Source: Mycolicibacterium flavescens (GTDB taxonomy: Bacteria > Actinomycetota > Actinomycetes > Mycobacteriales > Mycobacteriaceae). Taken from it: a stretch of DNA of 64,000 bases. A program made the translations under genes and the position numbers. This document shows, one piece after another, positions 1-8,641 of this stretch. Location: NCBI GenBank assembly GCA_900637135.1, contig LR134353.1, forward strand, positions 248,001-312,000. The letters are read 5' to 3'. Below the pieces are notes generated by a model. It worked only from the letters and a program-made list of their open reading frames with translations, had not been told where the DNA came from and ran no database searches. Position 1 is the first letter of the stretch. Each line of letters opens with the position of its first letter.

Positions 1-100
1 CGGTGGTCATCGCGACGGAGCCCTCCGTGGTGCGCTGGCATCCCGTCGCGACCCCCACGAGAACCAGCGCCACTGCCGCCACTCGCACGTGCGTTTTCAT
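1..100 (-). CDS. Lipoprotein, N-terminal fragment
   Basis: The N-terminus of a secreted lipoprotein whose gene runs off the left edge. Thirty-three residues are visible: a short basic start (MKTH), a hydrophobic stretch and a lipobox ending VATGC, with the lipidated cysteine at residue 21, followed by a polar region. This is the usual layout of mycobacterial lipoproteins that are acylated and anchored outside the membrane. The gene is divergent from the next one, with 40 bp between start codons. Nothing of the mature domain is visible, so no function can be given. Confidence 0.6.
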   Translation of the reverse strand, partial: MKTHVRVAAVALVLVGVATGCQRTTEGSVAMTT

Positions 101-140
101 CACGGCAACGATATGCCCATCGGCGACGTAGCGTGGCGTC

Positions 141-719
141 ATGCCCGACGACTTGCGTGCCGGACCCGAATCGCCGCCGACCGACGAACTGCGCAGCGCG
201 GAGAAGTCGTTCGCCGTGTTGCAGCACGTGCTGCACGGCGTCGCCGACGGCGATCTGCACAAGCAGACGCCGTGCCGGGAGTTCGACGTCGCAGCGTTGA
301 CGGACCACCTGCTGAATTCCATCACCACGATCGGCGCCATGGCGGGTGCGGAGTTCACCGAACGCGACCGCGACGCGCCGATCGAGCAGCAGGTGGTGTT
401 CGCGGCGCGCTCAGCGCTGGACGCCTGGCGACGGCGGGGGCTGGACGGCACCGTGGACTTCGGCGGGAACGACGTGCCGGCTCGGATGATGGTCGGCGTG
501 CTGTCGATCGAGTTTCTGGTGCACGCGTGGGATTACGCGGCGGCGGTCGGGCGCGACGTCAACGCCCCCGAGTCGTTGTCAGATTACGTGCTGGGGCTGG
601 CGCGCAGGATCATCACGCCGGAGGGCCGGGTCAACGCCGGTTTCGACGATCCGATCGACGTGCCCGCCGACGCCGGGGCGCTGACCCGGTTGCTTGCCTA
701 CACCGGTCGGCAGGCCTAG
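141..719 (+). CDS. TIGR03086 family protein (mycothiol-dependent enzyme-like)
   Basis: A 192-residue protein of the TIGR03086 branch of the DinB/maleylpyruvate isomerase-like superfamily, in which metal-dependent helical bundles often use mycothiol. The pattern is characteristic: a conserved TPCREFDV segment near residue 50, DHLLNSI shortly after, and the later EFLVHAWDYA motif whose histidine is typical of the family. No signal peptide is present, so it should be cytoplasmic. It corresponds in position to M. tuberculosis Rv3773c. The substrate is unknown. The start ATG at 141 fits the family N-terminus. Confidence 0.75.
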   Translation: MPDDLRAGPESPPTDELRSAEKSFAVLQHVLHGVADGDLHKQTPCREFDVAALTDHLLNSITTIGAMAGAEFTERDRDAPIEQQVVFAARSALDAWRRRGLDGTVDFGGNDVPARMMVGVLSIEFLVHAWDYAAAVGRDVNAPESLSDYVLGLARRIITPEGRVNAGFDDPIDVPADAGALTRLLAYTGRQA

Positions 720-724
720 CCGTT

Positions 725-788
725 TCGCGAGACGTACACCAGGGCTGTGGATCCGCTGCCCCTTACCCCCCTGCTGTTCATCTCGCGA
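725..788. repeat. Degenerate palindromic intergenic repeat, family A copy 1
   Basis: The outer arms TCGCGAGA (725-732) and TCTCGCGA (781-788) are perfectly complementary. The left arm continues as CGTACACCAGGG, which is shared with the better preserved copy at 15315-15378; the inner right arm has diverged. It lies between two convergent genes (stops at 719 and 792), where it could act as a bidirectional terminator. Confidence 0.55.
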
Positions 789-791
789 GCG

Positions 792-1265
792 CTACAGCCG
801 CTCGAGGTAGAAGTACAGGTGCCGGGGTGTACCGGAGCTGGTGTCGAGCGCGCCCTTGCCGTTCATGATGCCGACGACGGCGTTCTCGCCGACGACCTTG
901 AAGTGATCGTGCACGGGCGCGCCGTCGTAGACCATCGAGGCCGTCACCTCGCCGCGGAACTCCTCCATCCACAGGCTGGCCTCACCCTTCATCGCATCGG
1001 TGTTGGAGAACTTGTTGCCGTCGGCGTCCAGGCACACCAGAGGTTTGGCGTCGGTGGCGGAGTGGAAGGTCTTGCCGAACCAGTTGAGCCGCTCCATGAA
1101 CCCGTTGGCCTTGTGGCCGGTGTGGAATTCGCCGCCCTTCCACTCGCCGATCATGAAGTCGATGGTGGCGGGCGTAAGCGTCGCCCAGAACTCGTCGAGT
1201 TCGGCGTCGGAGATGGTGCCGGTGCGCTCCTTGAGCTCGGTGAAGATCTCGCGGGCGTCGCTCAT
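792..1265 (-). CDS. GXWXG / DUF4334 domain protein
   Basis: A 157-residue cytoplasmic protein with an N-terminal GXWXG-type segment (IGEWKGGEFHTGH, about residues 40-52) followed by a DUF4334-like C-terminal half (NWFGKTFHS, then VVGIMNGKG and a final LYFYLERL). The biochemical role of the family is not established. The start is placed at 1265 because its ATG overlaps the TGA of hisC2 (ATGA), indicating translational coupling; an in-frame ATG five codons upstream exists but lies within hisC2. The gene is the second of a two-gene unit with hisC2. Confidence 0.75.
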   Translation of the reverse strand: MSDAREIFTELKERTGTISDAELDEFWATLTPATIDFMIGEWKGGEFHTGHKANGFMERLNWFGKTFHSATDAKPLVCLDADGNKFSNTDAMKGEASLWMEEFRGEVTASMVYDGAPVHDHFKVVGENAVVGIMNGKGALDTSSGTPRHLYFYLERL

Positions 1266-2317
1266 GACTGTCCAATCCATTGTCGGGCGAAATCGAGGAA
1301 CGCGTCGTTCTCGTGGGTCGCGGCGACGGTGACGCGTACTCCGTCGTCGCCGTAGGGCCGCACGATGATGCGGTTGTGCGCCGATGCCTCGGCGAACTGC
1401 TGGGCCTGCCCGGGCAAGGGGAGCCAGACGAAGTTGGCCTGCGAGTCGGGCACGGTGTAGCCGACTGCGCGCAGTTCCGCGGTGACCCGGGCGCGTTCGG
1501 CGACGACGGTGTCGGTGCGCTCGAGCAGTTCGTCGGCGGCGTCAAGGGATGCGATCGCGGCGGCCTGCGAGACGCTGGTCGCGGTGAACGGCACGTAGAC
1601 CTTCCCGATCGCGGTGATCAGGTCCGGGTCGCCCACGGCGTAACCGACCCGCAGACCCGCCAGGCCGTAGGCCTTCGAAAACGTTCGTAACACAACGAGG
1701 TTGGGATGGGCACGAACCAGACCCAGGCTGTCGGGCACCATCGGCTCGCGGATGTACTCGACGTAGGCCTCGTCCAGCGCGATCGCGATGTGCGGCGGGA
1801 CCGCGGCGACGAAGCGGGCGAGCGCGTCGGGCGCCACGACGGTGCCCGTCGGGTTGTTCGGATTGCACACGAAGATCAGCCGGGTGCGGTCGGTAATCGC
1901 GGCCAGCATGGCGTCGAGGTCGTGCGTGTGGTCGGTCAGCGGCACCGGCACGGGTGTGGCCCCCGCCGTTCGCACCTGCAGCGGGTAGATCTCGAAGCTG
2001 CGCCAACCGAACAGCACCTCGTCGCCGACGGTCGAGGTGATCTGGATCAACTGCTGACACAGGCTGACCGACCCGCAGCCCACCGAGATGTGCTCGGGGG
2101 CGAAGTTGACGTGTTTGGCGAGTCGCTCGCGGAGCTCGACGTAGCCGTTGTCCGGGTAGCGGTTGATGTTCCCGACGGCGTCCGAGATCGCGGCCCGCAC
2201 GCTCGGAAGCGGCGGATACACGGTCTCGTTGCTGGCGATCTTGATTGCGCCGGGAACGGTCCTGCCGGGGGTGTAGGCGGGCAGATCAGCCAGTTCGGGA
2301 CGCAGCCGGACGGTCAC
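1262..2317 (-). CDS. hisC2: Histidinol-phosphate / aromatic amino acid aminotransferase
   Basis: A 351-residue class I/II PLP-dependent aminotransferase. It has the family N-terminus (ASNETVYPPLPS), the NPNNPTGT substrate/PLP loop, the LDEAYVEY segment, and the PLP-binding lysine in TFSKAYGLAGLRVGY near residue 215. Enzymes of this clade transfer amino groups to imidazole-acetol phosphate or to phenylpyruvate and 4-hydroxyphenylpyruvate; the syntenic M. tuberculosis gene Rv3772 is HisC2, also called an aromatic aminotransferase (Pat). tyrA lies 11 kb away in the same window. It starts with GTG and is coupled to the downstream GXWXG gene by a 4 bp overlap. Confidence 0.88.
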   Translation of the reverse strand: MTVRLRPELADLPAYTPGRTVPGAIKIASNETVYPPLPSVRAAISDAVGNINRYPDNGYVELRERLAKHVNFAPEHISVGCGSVSLCQQLIQITSTVGDEVLFGWRSFEIYPLQVRTAGATPVPVPLTDHTHDLDAMLAAITDRTRLIFVCNPNNPTGTVVAPDALARFVAAVPPHIAIALDEAYVEYIREPMVPDSLGLVRAHPNLVVLRTFSKAYGLAGLRVGYAVGDPDLITAIGKVYVPFTATSVSQAAAIASLDAADELLERTDTVVAERARVTAELRAVGYTVPDSQANFVWLPLPGQAQQFAEASAHNRIIVRPYGDDGVRVTVAATHENDAFLDFARQWIGQS

Positions 2318-2400
2318 TGCACCAGTTTATGGGTCGGCCGAATGCGCTTTGCCTCGCGCGGTAGCCCATGTGTACGCTGTCGGATCGGCGGTAATCGTCG

Positions 2401-2492
2401 GGAGGCGTGCCAGAGCGGCCGAATGGGGCTCACTGCTAATGAGTTGTCGCCCTCAAAGGCGACCGGAGGTTCAAATCCTCTCGCCTCCGCCA
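2401..2492 (+). tRNA. tRNA-Ser(GCT)
   Basis: Acceptor stem GGAGGCG/CGCCTCC (2401-2407 with 2482-2488), discriminator G, and an encoded CCA at 2490-2492. The anticodon loop reads CTGCTAA, giving anticodon GCT, which decodes AGC/AGU serine. A long variable arm (about 2443-2465) confirms a class II serine tRNA. The T-loop TTCAAATCC is present. Confidence 0.96.
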
Positions 2493-2537
2493 CGGCTGAC
2501 CCGTCAGCCGCACAATTGAACACTGAAGAAAGACCAT

Positions 2538-2610
2538 GCGCCCGTAGCTCAACGGATAGAGCATCTGACTACGGATCAGAAGGTTAGGGGTTCGAATCCC
2601 TTCGGGCGCG
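2538..2610 (+). tRNA. tRNA-Arg(ACG)
   Basis: Acceptor stem GCGCCCG/CGGGCGC (2538-2544 with 2603-2609) with discriminator G at 2610; CCA is not encoded. The anticodon loop CTACGGA gives anticodon ACG, the arginine tRNA whose first position is edited to inosine by TadA; tadA is present at 14.8 kb. The T-arm contains GGTTCGAATCC. A CTTTTTCTCT run follows directly and may help termination. Confidence 0.96.
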
Positions 2611-2713
2611 CTTTTTCTCTGCCGCCGACTCTGAAGCTGTGTTCGAGCTTCAGGCCGGATATCGCGCACAGCCTCAGTTCGGCGGCGTTGTCGGCGCCAC
2701 TAGATTGGCAGCC

Positions 2714-3217
2714 ATGCGGCTGTTGTTGATCGCCGATACTCACGTTCCCAAGCGCGCCAAGGACCTGCCCACGCGGGTGTGGGACGAAGTGACGAAGGCA
2801 GACGTCGTCGTACATGCAGGCGACTGGGTGGAGCCGTCGTTGCTCGATGCGCTCGAGGCTCGCGCCAAGCGGCTCGTCGCGTGCTGGGGCAACAACGACG
2901 GCGCCGAACTGCGCCGCCGACTGCCCGAACGAGCCGATGTCACACTCGGCGGCCTGCGCTTCACCGTCGTCCACGAGACCGGTGCGGCGACCGGCCGCGA
3001 GGCCCGCATGGCCAAGGCCTACCCGGACACCGACGTGCTGATATTCGGCCACAGTCACATCCCGTGGGATACGACGACGAAAACCGGTCTGCGACTGCTG
3101 AACCCGGGTTCGCCGACCGACCGGCGGCGCCAGCCCCATTGCACGTACATGACGGCCACCGTGCGCAACAGCTCGCTCACCAACGTCATCCTGCACGCCT
3201 TGGAACGCCGTGCGTGA
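2714..3217 (+). CDS. YfcE/MJ0936-family metallophosphoesterase
   Basis: A 167-residue calcineurin-like phosphoesterase. All metal-binding blocks are visible: IADTH at the N-terminus (D-x-H), HAGDW (G-D), GNND (G-N-x-D), FGHSHIP (G-H-x-H) and the closing NPGSPTDRR. Family members hydrolyse phosphodiester model substrates with Mn or Ni; the natural substrate is generally unknown. The ATG at 2714 is chosen because the family motif begins at once (MRLLLIADTH) and upstream sequence runs into the tRNA region. The reading frame overlaps the next gene by 8 bp. Confidence 0.88.
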   Translation: MRLLLIADTHVPKRAKDLPTRVWDEVTKADVVVHAGDWVEPSLLDALEARAKRLVACWGNNDGAELRRRLPERADVTLGGLRFTVVHETGAATGREARMAKAYPDTDVLIFGHSHIPWDTTTKTGLRLLNPGSPTDRRRQPHCTYMTATVRNSSLTNVILHALERRA

Positions 3218-3623
3218 CCGGCCGGCGCGGGTCGCCGACGTCCATGCGATCGCTGCTTCGATGCCGCACGTCAAGCGCATCGAGGGCCCCAAGGGCAACC
3301 CGATCTACCAGGTTGGCGGCAAGTCGTTCGTGTTCTTCCGCACTCCTCAGCCTGACGCCGAGGATCCGGAGACCGGCGAACGCTACGCCGACGTGATCAT
3401 GATCTGGGTGGAATCGGAGATGGACAAGCTGGCGCTCGTCCAAGATCCCGACTCGCCGTTCTTCACCACCGACCGCTTCGAGGGCCATCCCTCGGTTCTG
3501 GTGCGCGCCAGCAGGTTACGGGAGATCGGGAAGGTCGAACTGACCGAACTCGTCCAGGACGCGTGGCTCTCGCGCGCTTCGAAACGCCGGGCCGATCGGT
3601 GGTTGGCCGAGCACCAGGGCTGA
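3210..3623 (+). CDS. MmcQ/YjbR-like DNA-binding protein
   Basis: A 137-residue protein of the MmcQ/YjbR (CyaY-like fold) family. Features seen: a basic N-terminus, FVFFRTP followed by an acidic linker, VIMIWVESEMDKLALVQ, the FFTTDRFEGHPSVLVR core, and a C-terminal DAWLSRASKRRADRWL helix. Members are small DNA-binding or hypothetical proteins with no agreed role. It starts with GTG at 3210 inside the end of the phosphoesterase gene, so the two are likely co-translated. Confidence 0.75.
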   Translation: MRDRPARVADVHAIAASMPHVKRIEGPKGNPIYQVGGKSFVFFRTPQPDAEDPETGERYADVIMIWVESEMDKLALVQDPDSPFFTTDRFEGHPSVLVRASRLREIGKVELTELVQDAWLSRASKRRADRWLAEHQG

Positions 3624-3630
3624 CGGGAAG

Positions 3631-4179
3631 CTACTTCGGCGGGACGTTCGCGTGCTCGGCGCCGCAGATGAACACGGCCATCCGGGCCGGTGTGTCGCCG
3701 GGGTTCTTCCAGCGGTGCCGCGTCCCGTTCTGCACGACGGTATCGCCCGCTTGCAGGGTCACTTCGGCACCGTCGTCGAGTTCGAGCACGACGGTGCCCT
3801 CGAGCACCACCTCGAAGTCGACGGTGTCCGTGGTGTGCATGCCCGGGTCCGTGTAGTCCATGTAGCCGAGCATTCCCGGCAGCTTGTCCTCCATCTCGGC
3901 CATCGCCTCGTCGATGTCGAGGGCCTCCGGAGCCTGGGCGCCGTGCGACGGCGGCAGCGTCAGCATCGCGAACCGAAAACCACCGACAGGCGGAAAGTAG
4001 TTGTGCCACTGGGGCATCGAACCGTCGTCGGGGAACCGGCACGTCTGGTCGCTACCCCACAGCAGATGGTTCTCGAAGCCCGGCATCAACTTCGTCTGAA
4101 TCGGTGCGACGCTGTCGTCGCTGACGAAGACGGACTTTCCGGACGAATCGTGACCGGTCACCACTCGGCGTACTTGCAT
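3631..4179 (-). CDS. Cupin-domain protein
   Basis: A 182-residue single-domain cupin. The C-terminal half carries recognisable cupin blocks: GMHTTDTVDFEVVLEGTVVLEL (motif 1 region, near residues 105-127) and GDTVVQNGTRHRWKN (motif 2, near residues 138-152). Similar proteins act as dioxygenase-like or sugar/small-molecule-binding cupins; no substrate can be inferred. The start at 4179 (MQVRRVV) is preferred because upstream in-frame codons would run into the divergent sulfatase gene. It is convergent with the YjbR-like gene, with only 7 bp between stops. Confidence 0.72.
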   Translation of the reverse strand: MQVRRVVTGHDSSGKSVFVSDDSVAPIQTKLMPGFENHLLWGSDQTCRFPDDGSMPQWHNYFPPVGGFRFAMLTLPPSHGAQAPEALDIDEAMAEMEDKLPGMLGYMDYTDPGMHTTDTVDFEVVLEGTVVLELDDGAEVTLQAGDTVVQNGTRHRWKNPGDTPARMAVFICGAEHANVPPK

Positions 4180-4230
4180 GGGGTCAGTGAACCAGCCCCG
4201 CGCCGACGTGGGGATGAATATCGTGTCGCC

Positions 4231-6105
4231 ATGCAGCAGAAACCCCCCACCGGCGTCATCGAGTCCGCACACCGCGAGCACCTCACGGCCCTGCCGTTCG
4301 ATGACACCGCGGACTTCGACAACGCCAACCGCGGGTTCATCGCGGCTTTGGATCCCTGTGTGATCAAGGCGGCCGACGGCCGGGTGGTCTGGGACAACGA
4401 CACGTACTCGTTCCTTGATGCGGACGCGCCGCCGTCGGTGCATCCCAGCTTGTGGCGGCAGAGCCGGTTATGCGCCAAACAGGGCCTCTACGAAGTGGTC
4501 GAGGGCATCTACCAGGTGCGCGGATTCGACCTGTCCAACATCACCTTCGTCGAGGGCGACGCCGGTGTGATCGTCATCGACCCGTTGATCTCCACGGAGA
4601 CCGCCGCGGCGGCGCTGGCGCTCTACCGCGAACACCGCGGGGATCGAGCCGTCCCAGCGGTTATCTATACCCACAGCCACGTCGACCATTTCGGCGGCGT
4701 CCTGGGCGTCACCTCACAGGCCGACGTGGACGCGGGCCGCGTCGCGATCATCGCGCCCGAGCACTTCACCGAGCACGCCGTGCAGGAGAACGTGTACGCG
4801 GGCACCGCGATGAGCCGTAGAGCCAGCTACATGTACGGCGCACTGCTGACGCGCGGACCGCAGGGGCAGGTGGGATGCGGGCTGGGACAGGTGACGTCGA
4901 CGGGTGAAGTGGCGCTGATCGTTCCGACGGTCGACATCCGTCAGACCGGCGAGACCCACACCGTCGACGGCGTCGAGATCGAGTTCCAGATGGCGCCGGG
5001 CACCGAGGCGCCCGCCGAGATGCACTTCTACTTCCCGAAGTTCCGCGCGCTGTGCATGGCCGAGAACGCCACCCACAACCTGCACAACTTGCTGACACTG
5101 CGCGGCGCGCTGGTGCGTGACCCGCACGGATGGGCCGGCTACCTGACCGAGGCAATCGACACGTTCACCGACCGCACCGACGTCGTGTTCGCGTCACATC
5201 ACTGGCCGACCTGGGGTCGGGACAACATCGTCGAATATCTGTCGCTGCAACGGGATCTGTACGCGTACTTGCACGACCAGACGCTGCGCCAACTCAACCA
5301 GGGGTTCACCGGCATCGAGATCGCCGAGGACTTCGCGCTGCCGCCTGCGTTGCAGAACGCGTGGCACGCACACGGCTACTACGGCTCGGTCAGCCACAAC
5401 GTCAAGGCGGTCTATCAGCGCTACATGGGCTGGTTCGACGGCAACCCGGGACGGTTGTGGGCGCATCCGCCGGAAGCCGCAGGCCCTCGCTACGTCGAGG
5501 CGATGGGTGGCCTGGACAGCGTGGTCGACGTCGCGCGCAAGGCCTTCGAGCAGGGCGACTACCGTTGGGCAGCAACGCTCTTAGACCATGCAATGTTCGC
5601 CGACGAGCATCACGGCGCCGCTCGCGAACTCTACGCCGACACACTCGAACAGTTGGCCTACGGCGCGGAGAACGCGGTGTGGCGCAACTTCTTTCTCTCC
5701 GGAGCGACCGAACTTCGCGACGGCAACTTCGGCACCCCGACCCAGACGGCGTCGACGTCGTTGGTGATGCAACTGGCCCCCGAGCAGATTTTCGATGCGC
5801 TCGCGATCAGCGTGAACGGCCCGCGGGCATGGGATCTCGACATCGCCGTCGACGTCACCTTCCTCGACGCCGACGCCAATTACCGTTTGACGCTGCGCAA
5901 CGGCGTGCTTGTGCACCGCAAGATGGCCGCCGACCAATCGGCTCAGGTGACTGTCAAAGTGGCCACCAAGCTGCGGCTGCTGGCGCTCGCGGCCGGTGAC
6001 GACAGCTCACCGGGCTTGGACATCTCCGGCGACACCGGCGCCCTGCAGTCGCTGATCGGTGTGCTGGACCGGCCCGACCCGGCCTTCAACATCGTCACGC
6101 CCTAG
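4231..6105 (+). CDS. Alkyl sulfatase (SdsA1-like metallo-beta-lactamase fold)
   Basis: A 624-residue class III alkyl sulfatase that hydrolyses primary or secondary alkyl sulfate esters to sulfate and alcohol. The metallo-beta-lactamase domain has THSHVDHFGG at residues 147-156 and further metal-site segments (MCMAENATHNLHN-like region near 280, ASHHWP near 325). A helical dimerisation domain follows (HGYYGSVSHNVKAVYQRY), and the last 120 residues resemble an SCP2-like lipid-binding domain. The ATG at 4231 is used; an open frame extends further upstream but overlaps the cupin gene and lacks family similarity. The position matches M. tuberculosis Rv3762c. No signal peptide is evident. Confidence 0.88.
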   Translation: MQQKPPTGVIESAHREHLTALPFDDTADFDNANRGFIAALDPCVIKAADGRVVWDNDTYSFLDADAPPSVHPSLWRQSRLCAKQGLYEVVEGIYQVRGFDLSNITFVEGDAGVIVIDPLISTETAAAALALYREHRGDRAVPAVIYTHSHVDHFGGVLGVTSQADVDAGRVAIIAPEHFTEHAVQENVYAGTAMSRRASYMYGALLTRGPQGQVGCGLGQVTSTGEVALIVPTVDIRQTGETHTVDGVEIEFQMAPGTEAPAEMHFYFPKFRALCMAENATHNLHNLLTLRGALVRDPHGWAGYLTEAIDTFTDRTDVVFASHHWPTWGRDNIVEYLSLQRDLYAYLHDQTLRQLNQGFTGIEIAEDFALPPALQNAWHAHGYYGSVSHNVKAVYQRYMGWFDGNPGRLWAHPPEAAGPRYVEAMGGLDSVVDVARKAFEQGDYRWAATLLDHAMFADEHHGAARELYADTLEQLAYGAENAVWRNFFLSGATELRDGNFGTPTQTASTSLVMQLAPEQIFDALAISVNGPRAWDLDIAVDVTFLDADANYRLTLRNGVLVHRKMAADQSAQVTVKVATKLRLLALAAGDDSSPGLDISGDTGALQSLIGVLDRPDPAFNIVTP

Positions 6106-6114
6106 CCGCATCCC

Positions 6115-6180
6115 CCGCCGAGTGTGGGGTCGATGCACGCTTGCCGGCGTCGGGGCGTGCGGGTAACCCACGTTCGGCGG
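6115..6180. repeat. Palindromic intergenic repeat, family B copy 1
   Basis: About 66 bp with imperfect inverted ends: CCGCCGAGTGTGGG (6115-6128) and CCCACGTTCGGCGG (6167-6180), 12 of 14 positions complementary, and inner arms GCACGC/GCGTGC. The same element recurs in the opposite orientation at 22552-22617 and 23837-23902. It fills the gap between the convergent sulfatase and dehydrogenase genes. Confidence 0.75.
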
Positions 6181-6187
6181 AAGACGG

Positions 6188-6967
6188 TCAAGGCATGCCG
6201 CCATCGACGCGGATGATCGAACCCGATGTGTAGCTCGACGCGTCCGACATCAGATACAGTGCGGCACCGACGATCTCGGGTGGCTCACCCAGCCGCTGCA
6301 ACGCGAAGTGCTGCGCGCCCTTCTGAGTAGCGGGGATATCCCAGGCCTTGCTGATGTCGGTGAGGAACGGGCCCGGCATCAGCGTGTTGACCCGCACCGT
6401 CGGGCCGTACGCCAGCGCCAGACCCTCGGTCAGCGCATTGAGCCCCGCCTTGGCCGCCGAGTAGGGGAGCTGCTCGGGGCGGGGCCGGCGCGAACCGCTC
6501 GAACTCACGTTGATGATCGAGCCGCCGCCATCGGCGACCATGCGCTCACCGACCAGCGTCGACAACCGGAACGGGCCCTTCAGGTTCAAATTGATCACCG
6601 AGTCGAACAGCTTCTCCGTAACCGAGGGAAGCGACTCGTAGAGCGGCGACATCCCCGCGTTGTTGACGAGCACATCGACCTTGCCGAACCGTGCGTAGGC
6701 CGCGTCGACCAATCCGTCGAGCTCATCCCAGCGCCCGACGTGCACCTGGTAGGGCAGCGCGGCGCGGCCGGTCGCCGAGGCGATCTCTTCGGCCGTCGCC
6801 ACACACGAGTCGTACTTGCGGCTGGCGATCACCACGTCCGCGCCGCACCGCGCAGCGGCGAAAGCCATCTGCTTGCCAAGCCCCCGGCTTCCGCCGGTGA
6901 CCAGCACGACGCGGTCGGAGAGGTCGAAGAGCTCGGTCGCGAAATCCTTGTCGGCACCCATGGCCAT
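6188..6967 (-). CDS. Short-chain dehydrogenase/reductase
   Basis: A 259-residue classical SDR. The cofactor motif TGGSRGLGKQM lies near residues 25-35, NNAG near residue 98, the catalytic serine in VSSSGSRR, and the YSAAK catalytic Tyr-Lys pair near residue 170. A basic residue after the glycine motif (ASRK) suggests NADP(H). The C-terminal SSYTSGSIIRVDGGM is typical of FabG-like SDRs. The substrate is unknown. Two ATGs are possible, 6967 and 6961; the 11 bp to the divergent GTG of the phosphatase gene leaves little room for a promoter, so leaderless transcripts are plausible. Confidence 0.85.
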   Translation of the reverse strand: MAMGADKDFATELFDLSDRVVLVTGGSRGLGKQMAFAAARCGADVVIASRKYDSCVATAEEIASATGRAALPYQVHVGRWDELDGLVDAAYARFGKVDVLVNNAGMSPLYESLPSVTEKLFDSVINLNLKGPFRLSTLVGERMVADGGGSIINVSSSGSRRPRPEQLPYSAAKAGLNALTEGLALAYGPTVRVNTLMPGPFLTDISKAWDIPATQKGAQHFALQRLGEPPEIVGAALYLMSDASSYTSGSIIRVDGGMP

Positions 6968-6978
6968 ATGGTGGCACG

Positions 6979-7581
6979 GTGCAGTTGCTCATCATTCGAC
7001 ATGCGTTGCCGCTTCGCAGCGAGCCGGGGCAGGGCTCTGACCCCGACCTGTCCGAAGAAGGCATCGAACAGGCAAAACGCCTGCCCGACGCGTTGGCGCG
7101 CTTCCCCATCTCACGGTTGGTCAGCAGCCCGCAGAAGCGGGCGATCCAGACCGCCGAGCCGGTCGCCGAGGCGCTCGGCCTGTCGATCGACATCGACGAC
7201 CGGCTCGCCGAGTACGACCGCGACCTCTCGCACTACACGCCGGTCGAGGAGATCTCCGAGGAGGACATGCGCCGCCTGGCCAACGGTGAGCTGCCCAGCG
7301 GCGTCGATCAGTCGGCGTTCATCGCCCGGGTCAAGGCCGGGGTCGACGACATCGTCAAGGCCGCCGACCGGGAGGACACTGTCGCGCTGTTCAGCCACGG
7401 CGGCGTCATCAACGCCCTGGTTCACGACGTCATGGGCACCGAGCGCCTGCTGTGCGTGCAGGTCGACTACGCCGGCATCACCCGGGTGTTGTGGTCGTCG
7501 TCGCGCGAGACGTTCTTCGTCGCGGGAATCAACTCCACTGAGCACGTATGGGACCTGCTGCCCAGAAATCAACAGTGGTAG
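6979..7581 (+). CDS. Histidine phosphatase family protein
   Basis: A 200-residue branch-1 histidine phosphatase (phosphoglycerate-mutase fold). The catalytic N-terminal motif is LLIIRHALPLRS, with RHA in place of the more usual RHG, and the second catalytic histidine lies in ALFSHGGVINAL near residue 139. SSPQKRAIQTAEP supplies the conserved arginine. Family members dephosphorylate small phosphorylated metabolites or proteins. It starts with GTG at 6979 and is followed after 10 bp by a phosphotransferase gene in the same direction, a likely operon. Confidence 0.85.
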   Translation: MQLLIIRHALPLRSEPGQGSDPDLSEEGIEQAKRLPDALARFPISRLVSSPQKRAIQTAEPVAEALGLSIDIDDRLAEYDRDLSHYTPVEEISEEDMRRLANGELPSGVDQSAFIARVKAGVDDIVKAADREDTVALFSHGGVINALVHDVMGTERLLCVQVDYAGITRVLWSSSRETFFVAGINSTEHVWDLLPRNQQW

Positions 7582-7591
7582 ACATTTTCCA

Positions 7592-8641
7592 ATGACCGCT
7601 GAGCCGCACCCGTCCAAGCCCGCCCGACTCGAAGGGCTCGACCTCCACGCCCTCGACCGTCATCTGCGTTCGGAGGGCATCGCCCGCTCCGGTGACCTGC
7701 GCGCCGAGTTGATCTCCGGCGGCCGGTCCAACCTGACTTTCCTGGTGTTCGACGACCAGTCGAAGTGGGTGCTGCGCAGACCGCCGCTGCACGGTTTGAC
7801 GCCGTCGGCACACGATATGGCCCGCGAGTACAAGGTGATCTCGGCGTTGCAGAACACCGCCGTGCCCGTCCCTCGCGCGGTGACCATGCGCAACGACGAC
7901 TCGGTGCTCGGCGCACCGTTCCAGATGGTCGACTACGTTGAAGGGCGAGTCATCCGGCACACATCCGAACTCGAGACCCTCGGCGACAAGTCCGACATCG
8001 AGGCCTGTGTCGACGCGTTGATCAAGGTGCTCGCCGACCTGCACGCCCTGGACCCCGAGGAGGTCGGTCTCGGCGACTTCGGCAAGCCCACCGGATACCT
8101 CGAGCGCCAGGTGAAGCGCTGGGGTGGGCAGTGGGAGCTGGTGCGCCGAGAGGACGACGAACGCGACGACGACGTCAAGCGGCTGCACACCGCACTCGGA
8201 GAGACGATCCCGGCGCAGAGCCGCAGCGCGATCGTGCACGGCGACTACCGCATCGACAACACGATGCTCGACGCCACCGACGGCAGCAAGGTGCTCGCGG
8301 TGCTCGACTGGGAGATGTCGACCCTGGGCGATCCCATCAGCGATGCCGCCCTGATGTGCGTGTACCGCCACCCCATGTTCAACCTCGTGCACGCCGACGC
8401 CGCGTGGGCGTCACCGCTGATTCCGTCGGCAGACCAACTCGCGCAACGGTATTCGGTGGCATCTGGTCAGCCGCTGGACCATTGGGAGTTCTACATGGGC
8501 CTTGCGTACTTCAAGCTCGCGATCATCGCGGCCGGCATCGCCTACCGCGGCAGGGTGGGCGGCGCGCCGGCCGACTTCGTCACGATGGTCGACGACGCGG
8601 TCGCTCCGTTGATCGACGCCGGACTCGAGTCGTTGCGCTAA
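7592..8641 (+). CDS. Aminoglycoside-phosphotransferase-like kinase (FadE36-type)
   Basis: A 349-residue protein with the APH/ACAD10 kinase-like fold. Visible are the nucleotide loop GGRSNLTF, the VLRRPP lysine/arginine segment, the catalytic HGDYRIDNTMLD loop (about residues 214-225) and the metal-binding LDWEMSTLGDPISD segment. Relatives act on acyl-CoA-linked or small hydroxylated substrates and often neighbour acyl-CoA dehydrogenases. The syntenic M. tuberculosis gene Rv3761c is named fadE36, although the sequence seen here is kinase-like and not a dehydrogenase. Its stop codon overlaps the convergent LapA-like gene. Confidence 0.85.
   Translation: MTAEPHPSKPARLEGLDLHALDRHLRSEGIARSGDLRAELISGGRSNLTFLVFDDQSKWVLRRPPLHGLTPSAHDMAREYKVISALQNTAVPVPRAVTMRNDDSVLGAPFQMVDYVEGRVIRHTSELETLGDKSDIEACVDALIKVLADLHALDPEEVGLGDFGKPTGYLERQVKRWGGQWELVRREDDERDDDVKRLHTALGETIPAQSRSAIVHGDYRIDNTMLDATDGSKVLAVLDWEMSTLGDPISDAALMCVYRHPMFNLVHADAAWASPLIPSADQLAQRYSVASGQPLDHWEFYMGLAYFKLAIIAAGIAYRGRVGGAPADFVTMVDDAVAPLIDAGLESLR

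Noticed and set aside
3652..4230. N-terminal extension of the alkyl sulfatase frame
   Set aside because: The frame is open to 3652, but the extra part overlaps the cupin gene on the other strand and has no family similarity; the ATG at 4231 gives the normal length.
7592..8641. Acyl-CoA dehydrogenase, as the name fadE36 of the syntenic gene implies
   Set aside because: The sequence has the HGDYRIDN and LDWE kinase motifs and none of the acyl-CoA dehydrogenase blocks.
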